DNA of 29,381 nt from SLRI01 sp964576715 (GTDB lineage: Bacteria > Pseudomonadota > Alphaproteobacteria > Geminicoccales > Geminicoccaceae): positions 1 to 29,381 of the forward strand of contig CAZNWE010000056.1 of NCBI GenBank assembly GCA_964576715.1, written 5' to 3'. Under the pieces are notes generated by a model. The model was not told where the DNA came from. It saw only the letters and a program-made list of their open reading frames with translations, and searched no databases. Below are positions 23,433 through 29,381 of this stretch, piece after piece. Made by a program: the position numbers and the translations under genes. Position 1 is the first letter of the stretch, and each line of letters opens with the position of its first letter.

Positions 23433-24125
23433 TCAGGCCTCGTCCGCCAGCAGCGCGCGGCCGGCGTTGGGTTGCGCATCGGCGTTGCGCAGATAGGCTG
23501 GAGCCACCGAAGTGCCCGCAACCGGCCGGACCCCACGCGCCGCGGCCAGGCTGGCGGCACTGGCAACCGCAGGCGCGTCGAGCGGTGCCTCGACCAGCTC
23601 GACGCCGGCCAGATCGGCGAGGAACGGTTGCAACAGAGCGGCACCGTTGCCGGCCAATCGCACCGGTGCTGCGAGCTTGGCCGCCGCAGCTTTCGGGCTG
23701 GTCAGCTCGGCCGGCGGCGACGCTGCCGCCGGGCCGGCGAAGTACTGCATGTAGACCTGGCCGCGCCGTGCATCGACGATCGCCGCGATCGGCCGCTGAT
23801 CATCAGCCTGTTGCAGCAGTGGCGCCGCCAAGGCGGCGAGCGTCGTGACCCCGAAGATCGGCAGGCCGCTCGCCAGCGACAGGCCCCGCGCGGCGGCGAG
23901 CCCGGTCCGGATACCGCTGAAGGTGCCGGGGCCGACGGTCACCGCCAGCGCATCCAGATCGCGCAGGTCGAGCTTTTCCGCGGCTAGTAAGTCGGCCAGC
24001 AGCAGCGGCAGCTGTTCGCCATGACCGAGCCTGCCGTCGCCGACCCGCAGCGCCAAGGGCCGCGCATCGGCGAAGATGCCCACCGAGCAGCCGTCGAGGG
24101 CCGTATCGAACGCCAGGAGCCGCAA
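23433..24125 (-). CDS. tsaB: tRNA threonylcarbamoyladenosine biosynthesis protein TsaB
   Basis: The 230-aa protein partners TsaD and TsaE in making t6A37 in ANN-decoding tRNAs. It has the ASKHA-type start LLAFDTALDGCSVGI and the hallmark GPGTFSGIRTGLAAARGL (65-82). The latter half is the variable TsaB region. The only available start is TTG 24125, because an in-frame stop lies a few codons upstream; no strong Shine-Dalgarno is seen. It follows the Nfu gene by 29 nt and precedes rimI by 4 nt. Confidence 0.93.
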   Translation of the reverse strand: MRLLAFDTALDGCSVGIFADARPLALRVGDGRLGHGEQLPLLLADLLAAEKLDLRDLDALAVTVGPGTFSGIRTGLAAARGLSLASGLPIFGVTTLAALAAPLLQQADDQRPIAAIVDARRGQVYMQYFAGPAAASPPAELTSPKAAAAKLAAPVRLAGNGAALLQPFLADLAGVELVEAPLDAPAVASAASLAAARGVRPVAGTSVAPAYLRNADAQPNAGRALLADEA

Positions 24126-24154
24126 AGCGGGGGCTCTGGATCAGACGGGCGTGG

Positions 24155-24712
24155 TCAGGAGACGGAGCGCACTTCGACGACTTCCGGCACGTAGTATTTG
24201 AGCAGGTTCTCGATGCCGTTCTTGAGGGTCACCACCGAGCTCGGGCAGCCTGAGCAGGCACCACGCATGTGCAGGTAGACCACACCTCGCTCGAAGCCCT
24301 GGAACACGATGTCGCCGCCGTCCTGGGCGACGGCCGGGCGGACGCGGGTGTCGATCAACTCCTTGATCTGGCGAACCGTGGCGTCGCTCTCGTCGATCTT
24401 GATCCCGTCGTCGATCGCGGCACCGGCGGCGAGCACCGGGTCACCGGACATGAAGTGCTCCATGATGGCACCGAGCAGTGCCGGCTTCAGCATGTACCAG
24501 TCCTCGGCGTCGGCCTTGCTCACCGAAATGAAGTCCGCGCCGAGATAGACCCCGGTGACGCCATCGACGGCGAACAGCCGCGTCGCCAGGGGCGACAAGG
24601 CGTTCGCCTTGTCGGCGTCGGTGATGTCGACGACCCCCTCTTCCATCACCGGCCGGCCCGGCAGGAACTTGAGCGTCGCCGGGTTCGGGGTGGTCTCGGT
24701 CTGGATGAACAT
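24155..24712 (-). CDS. Nfu-type iron-sulfur cluster scaffold protein
   Basis: The 185-aa protein consists of an N-terminal Nfu_N domain (FIQTETTPNPATLKFLPGRPV) and a C-terminal NifU-like domain with the cluster-ligand pair Cys153-X2-Cys156 (GACSGCPSS). It delivers 4Fe-4S clusters to targets such as radical-SAM enzymes, of which MiaB in this window is one kind. I chose ATG 24712 because AGGAGAGAG precedes it; the frame is open further upstream without homology. It is followed by tsaB, an order seen in other alphaproteobacteria. Confidence 0.94.
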   Translation of the reverse strand: MFIQTETTPNPATLKFLPGRPVMEEGVVDITDADKANALSPLATRLFAVDGVTGVYLGADFISVSKADAEDWYMLKPALLGAIMEHFMSGDPVLAAGAAIDDGIKIDESDATVRQIKELIDTRVRPAVAQDGGDIVFQGFERGVVYLHMRGACSGCPSSVVTLKNGIENLLKYYVPEVVEVRSVS

Positions 24713-24843
24713 CGCTCTCTCCTCTCCCCGCCGCATCGGCGGATCGCTCACCTGGGGCGGCAAGTGCAACGGTCGCCCGCTAGTGGATCGCCGGCCGGCG
24801 TTGTCGGCTGCCCACAGCGTCGTGCGCCGCCCCGACGTGGGCC

Positions 24844-24877
24844 TCACCACGCCATACGAAACGCCACACCATACAAA
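24844..24877. repeat. Tandem 17-bp imperfect repeat in the nfu leader
   Basis: Two adjacent 17-nt units (24844-24860 and 24861-24877) match at 13 positions, sharing the core CCAC(G/A)CCATAC. They lie about 130-165 nt upstream of the nfu ATG, in the 223-nt spacer after ccmB. They could be paired half-sites of a regulator, or the remains of a small duplication. Confidence 0.4.
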
Positions 24878-24935
24878 TAGGCGGGACGCCACCGGAATCG
24901 ACGAGTACAGCGCATTCGACGCGCCGCACCGCCGC

Positions 24936-25604
24936 CTATTCCGCCGCCAGGCGGAGCGCCGCCGCCGTGGCGAAGGGGGCGAGGGCAGCGGCCCCGAGCA
25001 GCAGCGCGCCCTGGATCAGAAAGGCGCTCCGGCCGCCGAGCCCGAGCACCACACCATCGACGGCCGACATGCCGAAGATGAGTACCGGGATATAAAGGGG
25101 GAGGACGACCAGGGCGGTGAGCACGCTGCCGCGGCGGCTGCCGACGAGCAGGGCGGCCCCGATGGCACCGACGAACGTGAGGGTCGGGGTGCCGAGCAAC
25201 AGGGCCAACGGCAGCGCCCAGTAGGCCTCGACCGGCAATGCCATGAGCAGCGCCAGCAGCGGCGAAGCGAGGACCAGGAGCAGGCCGCTGGTCAGCCAAT
25301 GTACAGCACACTTGGCGAAAACCACGAGCTCGAGCGGTGCGGGTGCGAGGTGCAGAAGGTCGAGCGAGCCGTCCTCCAGGTCGGCCTGAAACAGCCGGTC
25401 GAGGGTCAAGAGCACGGCGAGCAGAGCCAGGACCCAAATCACCCCGGCACCGATCCGGCTCAGGATGTCGGGCGAGGCGCCGACACCCAGCGGGAACAGC
25501 GCCAGGGCGACGAGAAAGAAGATGACGCCCATCAAGGTTTCGGTCGGCGAGCGCAGGGCCAGACGAAGATCGCGACGCGCCAGCGCCAAGAGCGGTTGCC
25601 ACAT
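24936..25604 (-). CDS. ccmB: Haem exporter permease CcmB
   Basis: The 222-aa membrane protein is the permease-like subunit of the CcmABCD cytochrome c maturation complex (system I). It opens with RRDLRLALRSPTETLMGVIFF and has about six hydrophobic segments, ending in a short cytoplasmic tail. ATG 25604 lies 7 nt after the ccmA stop and gives the usual family length; the open frame continues upstream into ccmA. No ccmC or ccmD follows, and the next gene on this strand is nfu after 223 nt. Confidence 0.93.
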   Translation of the reverse strand: MWQPLLALARRDLRLALRSPTETLMGVIFFLVALALFPLGVGASPDILSRIGAGVIWVLALLAVLLTLDRLFQADLEDGSLDLLHLAPAPLELVVFAKCAVHWLTSGLLLVLASPLLALLMALPVEAYWALPLALLLGTPTLTFVGAIGAALLVGSRRGSVLTALVVLPLYIPVLIFGMSAVDGVVLGLGGRSAFLIQGALLLGAAALAPFATAAALRLAAE

Positions 25605-25611
25605 GCCTCGG

Positions 25612-26271
25612 TCAGTCGCCGAGGTCGAGCACGTGCGGGTGGTCGAGCCGGACATCGCCATGGCTCGCGGCGATGACGATCCCGCCCGCTGTTCGATGCC
25701 TCTGGATCAGCTCCTCGAGGCGGGCGCGGTTCTTGTCATCGAGGCCGGTGCCGGGTTCGTCGAGCAGCCAGATCGGCCGGGAGACGGCGAGGAGCCTGGC
25801 GAGACCGGTCCGGCGCCGCTGCCCCGTGGAAAGGAAACGCGCCGGGGTGGCGGCGAGAGCGACGAGATCGAAATGGGCCAGGGCGTCGGCCAGGCGGCAG
25901 GTAGCACCGCCCAGGATCGCCGCCGCCGCCGCGAGGTTCTCGGCCACGGTCAGGCTCGGCTTGAGACCATCCTGGTAGCCGATCAGGTGCAGGCGGGTGC
26001 GCCAGTGCGGCAGGTCGGCAAACACATCCTCGCCGGCAAGGCGCAGGCTGCCGCCCGCCGGCTGCAGGAAGCCCGCGAGCAGACGCAGCAGGCTGGACTT
26101 GCCGCTGCCGTTGGCACCCTTGAGCAGCAGTGCGTCACTGGGCTCGAGCGCCCAGTCGACCGCTTCCAGCAGCAGTCGTCCGCCGCGTCGGCAGGCGAGG
26201 CCGTCGGCTACAAACGCGCCCGGCGCCGCTAGCGGTGGTTGCGCTCGGGCCAGGGCGTCGACCGTGCTCAC
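25612..26271 (-). CDS. ccmA: Haem exporter ATP-binding protein CcmA
   Basis: The 219-aa ABC ATPase powers release of haem from CcmC to CcmE in cytochrome c maturation. It has Walker A GANGSGKSS (52-60), signature LSTGQRRRTGLARLL and Walker B IWLLDEPGTGLD. The GTG at 26271 gives the family length; its only Shine-Dalgarno-like sequence, GAGACGC, lies in the 3' arm of an 8-bp hairpin ending one base before the start. It follows a truncated ligase gene by 25 nt and precedes ccmB by 7 nt. Confidence 0.92.
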   Translation of the reverse strand: MSTVDALARAQPPLAAPGAFVADGLACRRGGRLLLEAVDWALEPSDALLLKGANGSGKSSLLRLLAGFLQPAGGSLRLAGEDVFADLPHWRTRLHLIGYQDGLKPSLTVAENLAAAAAILGGATCRLADALAHFDLVALAATPARFLSTGQRRRTGLARLLAVSRPIWLLDEPGTGLDDKNRARLEELIQRHRTAGGIVIAASHGDVRLDHPHVLDLGD

Positions 26272-26272
26272 C

Positions 26273-26294
26273 GCGTCTCGATAACGCGAGACGC
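26273..26294 (-). promoter_or_regulatory. Hairpin masking the ccmA ribosome-binding site
   Basis: Eight-bp arms (26273-26280 with 26287-26294, GCGTCTCG/CGAGACGC) enclose a 6-nt loop. The arm next to ccmA contains the GAGACGC that would serve as its Shine-Dalgarno. There is no T-run, so it is not an intrinsic terminator. It could make ccmA translation depend on ribosomes reaching the stop of the upstream gene at 26297. Confidence 0.5.
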
Positions 26295-26296
26295 CG

Positions 26297-27304
26297 TCAC
26301 GATCGCCCGGTCGCCGCGCCGGTGCGGACCGCGGCGAGGCGCATGTTCGTGCGGCCGCACGGACTTTCGCCACCGAGCAGGGCCGCGAGGTCGCCGGTGG
26401 CGAAGCGGATCAGCGGGTAGTCCGGGTTGAAGGCGGTGACCACGACCTCACCGGTTGGCCCGACCGGCGACGGACCCGTGTCGTTCGGCGCCATGCCCAG
26501 CGGCTCGCCGGTCTCGGGGTCGACGATCTCGACGATCATCGATTCGTCGACGATGAGGCCGTCGCGGGCGGCGGTCTCGTAGGCGACAAGGCCGAGCTCG
26601 GCCGTGGCATAGCAGCGAAAGGCGTCGATGCCGTGCGCGCTGGCCAGTCGACTGATGCTCGCATCGTCGGCGTCGCCGGCAAGCAGCGCCTTCTGCAACG
26701 ACGTCATCGGACTGTCGAGCGCCCGGGCCCGGGCCAACAGTGCCTCGAGGGTCGACAGTCGGCCGACATAGGCGACGGGCGCCAGATCGGCGATCACCCG
26801 AACCTGCCGATCGATCTCGGCCGTGCCCGCCGGGATGACCGGACAGCCGAGCGCGCGTGCACCGAAGTCGGCCATGAAGCCATCGGGCACGAGGTGGTAG
26901 TCGAAGGCGTTGAGGACGATCTCGCCGCGCCTGAAGCCGGCCGCGTACATCGCCCGGGCAAAGCGCCAATAGTCGCTGCGGCTACCCTCGAGACCGTAGA
27001 GTGGGCCAGGCGAGCCATAGAGGTGCGCAAGCCGACCCGTTGCCGTGGCGGCAAGCCCGCCGAAGGGCAGCTGTTCCTGTTGCCGTGCCTCGAGCATCGC
27101 TTTGCGGACCAACGGGATGACGGCGAGCTGCGCCCGGCTGGTCACCGTGTCCGGCTCGAGGCCGGCCAGATGCTCGCGGAAGAACGGCGCGTTGTCGATG
27201 GCGTGGCGGATCAGTCCGGGCAGCGCGTGGAAGATCGAGCGCTCACGCTCGACCGGGTCGCGCACCTCTTGCCGATCGAAATAGGTGCGGCCGTTTTCCG
27301 CCAT
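26297..27304 (-). pseudogene. PaaK-like acyl-CoA ligase truncated at the C-terminus
   Basis: The 335-aa product resembles phenylacetate-CoA-ligase-like adenylate-forming enzymes. These activate a carboxylic acid with ATP and load it onto CoA. Recognisable parts are LYGSPGPLYGLEG (95-107, in place of the classical Ser/Thr-Gly P-loop), NAFDYHLVPDGF, CYATAELGLVAYE (231-243) and YPLIRFATGDL (296-306). The protein stops 13 residues after PCGRTNMR (315-322). Full-length relatives are about 80-100 residues longer. Their C-terminal lid domain, needed for the thioester step, is absent, and the sequence after the stop is ccmA. It is therefore probably inactive or altered. ATG 27304 is one start option; GTG 27379, after GGAAG, is another. 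Confidence 0.7.
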
Positions 27305-27427
27305 CGTCGCCTGCCCCCCGACGTCCGGCGGCTGCCCGGTTGCCGCGCTGACGCCAGCCGCTTTGCGCACTTCGATCACCTTCCGTTCGCCATCGGTAGC
27401 CGGTCAGGACCGGCTAGCACTGCGACG

Positions 27428-28252
27428 TTATAGTGCAGCCGGCGTCCCAATGGCCACGGCATAGCGCGCCCGCAGCTCTGCGACCATCTCTCGCAGCCAT
27501 GGCTCGCCGCAACTCGCTTCCCACTCGGCCCAGAGCTCGTGGAAGCTCCTGGCCGCGAAGGCGACCGAAGCGCCGTTGACGATGCGGGCGAGGGCCTTGA
27601 TCTCCGCCCGATGCCGATGAAAGGCGATCTCGTCGGCGAGATTGGGCTCCCAGAACAGATAGAGCAAGGTCGATCGATGCCCGGGAAAGGTGCGGGCGAG
27701 GCCGATCGCATTCTTCAAAAGCGACACGGCGTCGAGATGGCGAAAGCGCCCCGGCTCCGCCTCGAGCACGCCGAGCAACGCCTGCCAGCCCGCCATGCCG
27801 TCCGGCAGCGTGGCACCGCTGTAGGCAGCAGCCAGCCGCGATGGCTTGCGGCCGAGATAGTCGGGCCCGCGCGCCGCGACGGCGACCATCTGGTCGCCAC
27901 TTGCCGCCAGGAGATCCAACAAAGGCGGTGTCCCCCGCACGCCGGTCGGGCAGCGCGCGGCAAAGCGCAACTCGCTGAACGGTCCCTGCCCGGCCAAGAA
28001 CAGCTGTGCCGGCCGATTGCGCCAGGGCAGAAAACTGTTGAGCGCCATGGCCGACGCCGTCTCGGGGTGGCGCAACCGGCCTGGATCGAACAAATGCGTC
28101 ACTTCGTGCGCGGCGAGTTCGGCGAGACAGGGCAGCAAACCGCCACGCCAGTCGACCAGCCTGCCGTCGTCGCCGAAGGCCTCGGCGCCGAGCACACAGC
28201 GCCAGGTTTGCTGCAGCAAGCCGACATAGTGCTGCGCCAACGAGGTCTGCAT
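27428..28252 (-). CDS. Hypothetical protein resembling PGN_0703-type putative nucleases
   Basis: The 274-aa product looks like the PGN_0703 family of putative restriction endonucleases, judged from a central HPETASAMALNSFLPW, then PFSELRFAARCPTGVRGTPPLLDLL. The C-terminal LLYLFWEPNLADEIAFHRHRAEI and SFHELWAEWE segments fit as well. No methyltransferase partner is nearby, so a restriction role is not supported by context. There is no signal peptide or membrane segment. ATG 28252 follows a weak CAGGG; the frame is open upstream to 28408. The 234-nt spacer upstream holds no other gene I can support. The family call rests on memory of conserved segments. Confidence 0.5.
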   Translation of the reverse strand: MQTSLAQHYVGLLQQTWRCVLGAEAFGDDGRLVDWRGGLLPCLAELAAHEVTHLFDPGRLRHPETASAMALNSFLPWRNRPAQLFLAGQGPFSELRFAARCPTGVRGTPPLLDLLAASGDQMVAVAARGPDYLGRKPSRLAAAYSGATLPDGMAGWQALLGVLEAEPGRFRHLDAVSLLKNAIGLARTFPGHRSTLLYLFWEPNLADEIAFHRHRAEIKALARIVNGASVAFAARSFHELWAEWEASCGEPWLREMVAELRARYAVAIGTPAAL

Positions 28253-28486
28253 GCCCTGTTCACCACCCGCCTGGCACTCGTCTGAGCGGGGCCGTCGTGG
28301 CGACCACCGCTGCGTGAGCTTATCTTTGTGCGGACCGCTGGCGTGGCTCAGCCGCCGGCGACCGCTGCTGCTGGTGTCGCAGGGATGACGTCCGCTCGTC
28401 AAGTTCAACGCGACAAAGTTGCCAGCTGCGAACGCCCACGTTGAGCGAGTAGCGCATGGCTTGCTTGGCCGACGGGCGGTCGCGGC

Positions 28487-28816
28487 TCAATCGGCCGGCC
28501 GGACGGTGCGCCGCAGCCGAGGGTGATCGTCAAGCGGGAGGATGATGTCGAGATCGCCCGGCTGCCAGCCCGAACGCTCGGGCAGTGCTGGCGGACGGTG
28601 GCAAGAGGGGCGTAGCGTCCCACAGTCCCAACCGAAGCCCGGCTGGCGATTGGTCATCGAGCCGCCTCGCTCGAGCCGGCAGCGGCACAGGCGCTCGCCA
28701 ATGCAGGCGACGGTGCCCAGGCTGGCGGGCGCGCAAGCCGGTGGCTCGGCGGCGATCGCCGCCACCGGCCACGGCCCGGCCAGCAGGGTGACGATGACGA
28801 GCGGCAAGGCGACCAT
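28487..28816 (-). CDS. Small exported cysteine-rich protein of unknown function
   Basis: The 109-aa protein begins with a signal-peptide-like segment (MVALPLVIVTLLAGPWPVAAIAA, probable cleavage near residue 23), so it is expected in the periplasm. The mature part has six cysteines, in ACAP, VACIGERLCRCR and WDCGTLRPSC, which could form three disulfides. I do not recognise a named family. The ATG has no strong Shine-Dalgarno. It follows fumC by 76 nt on the same strand. Confidence 0.65.
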   Translation of the reverse strand: MVALPLVIVTLLAGPWPVAAIAAEPPACAPASLGTVACIGERLCRCRLERGGSMTNRQPGFGWDCGTLRPSCHRPPALPERSGWQPGDLDIILPLDDHPRLRRTVRPAD

Positions 28817-28856
28817 CGGCAGAAACTAGCTGGCCCGGGTTAACGCCGGCCTAACA

Positions 28857-28875
28857 GGGCTCCGGTATCGAGCCC
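28857..28875 (-). terminator. Possible weak terminator after fumC
   Basis: Six-bp arms GGGCTC/GAGCCC (28857-28862 with 28870-28875) with a 7-nt loop lie 18 nt past the fumC stop. The tail TGTTAGG is T-poor, so termination would be weak. Confidence 0.35.
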
Positions 28876-28892
28876 GCCGATCAAGAGCGGCC

Positions 28893-29381
28893 TCAATCAG
28901 CCGGCCCGATCATCTTCTCCGGGCGCACGAGGGCATCGAACTCGGCCTCGCTCAACAGCCCGAGGGCCAGCGCCGCGGCTTTGAGCGTGGTTTTTTCGGC
29001 ATGCGCCTTCTTCGCCACTTTCGCCGCGTTGTCGTAGCCGATCTTGGGATTGAGCGCGGTGACCAGCATCAGGCTTTCGTGCAGCAGCTTGTCGATCCGC
29101 TCGCGATCCGCCTCGATGCCGACCACGCAATTGTCGGCGAAGCTGACCGAGGCGTCGGCGATCAGGCGGATCGATTGCAGGACATTGTAAATGATCACCG
29201 GCTTGAACACGTTGAGCTCGAAATGCCCGTTGGCCCCGGCGACGGTGACCGCAACGTTGTTGCCCATGACCTGGGCACAGACCTGGGTCATGGCCTCGCA
29301 TTGGGTAGGGTTGACCTTGCCCGGCATGATCGACGAGCCGGGCTCGTTCTCGGGCAGCTTGAGCTCGCCGAGGCCGCAGCG
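28893..29381 (-). CDS. fumC: Class II fumarate hydratase, C-terminal part (runs off the window)
   Basis: The last 162 residues of fumarase C, which interconverts fumarate and malate in the TCA cycle, are present. The superfamily signature G-S-S-x-M-P-x-K-x-N appears as GSSIMPGKVNP, followed by TQCEAMTQVCAQVMGNN and NGHFELNVFKPVI. The C-terminal TTLKAAALALGLLSEAEFD and VRPEKMIGP end is typical of the class. The reading frame is open to the window edge at 29381, so the start lies outside. It differs from adenylosuccinate and argininosuccinate lyases in the NGHFELNVFKP segment. Confidence 0.95.
   Translation of the reverse strand, partial: RCGLGELKLPENEPGSSIMPGKVNPTQCEAMTQVCAQVMGNNVAVTVAGANGHFELNVFKPVIIYNVLQSIRLIADASVSFADNCVVGIEADRERIDKLLHESLMLVTALNPKIGYDNAAKVAKKAHAEKTTLKAAALALGLLSEAEFDALVRPEKMIGPAD

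Noticed and set aside
26297..26400. A frameshift explaining the short PaaK-like protein
   Set aside because: The missing C-terminal domain does not appear in other frames downstream, where ccmA begins at once; a deletion fits better.

Overview
The window is a GC-rich chromosomal segment of an alphaproteobacterium. It is most like a Rhodospirillales/Geminicoccales-type lineage rather than a Rhizobiales one; this is an inference from gene order, not a species call. The evidence is the gene order lnt-metK-trmB-rimP-nusA-ylxR-infB-rbfA-truB-rpsO-pnp, the block miaB-ybeZ-ybeY-corC-lnt, an Irr-type Fur regulator, a Ros/MucR regulator, and a YlxR protein fused to an L7Ae-like domain. Nearly every gene lies on the minus strand; the only plus-strand gene is a tusA-like gene at 22643. 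The text below follows transcription, from high to low coordinates.

Right part (29381 to 22074): the 3' end of fumC (running off the window), a small exported six-cysteine protein, a gene resembling PGN_0703-type putative nucleases, a PaaK-like acyl-CoA ligase lacking its C-terminal domain, the haem-exporter genes ccmA and ccmB without an adjacent ccmC, an Nfu iron-sulfur scaffold, tsaB and rimI, then tusA-like and mucR in divergent orientation.

Middle part (21619 to 4064) is a long translation/RNA-metabolism locus. miaB, ybeZ (phoH-like), ybeY, corC and lnt are joined by tight spacing or 4-nt NTGA overlaps. metK and trmB follow. An apparent intrinsic terminator at 13817-13855 separates trmB from rimP-nusA-ylxR-infB-rbfA-truB-rpsO-pnp. 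Together these genes cover tRNA modification, 16S maturation, lipoprotein acylation, SAM synthesis, transcription antitermination, initiation factor 2, ribosome maturation and RNA decay.

Left part (3994 to 1): a nitronate-monooxygenase-family flavoprotein with a cysteine-rich C-terminus, irr, and a monocistronic gene encoding a fused glycine/sarcosine and dimethylglycine N-methyltransferase. The last implies de novo glycine-betaine synthesis from glycine and SAM, a salt-tolerance trait, and it ends in a good intrinsic terminator.

I see no CRISPR array, tRNA, rRNA, insertion sequence or prophage, and no obviously new multi-gene system. The unusual signals are mostly at the level of gene starts and leaders: an apparent CTG start for ybeZ, a mini-ORF and hairpin before ybeY, an SD-masking hairpin before ccmA, and structured leaders for metK and pnp. 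There are also protein-level oddities: the truncated ligase, the HCH variant of Irr, and a YlxR lacking its usual cysteine.
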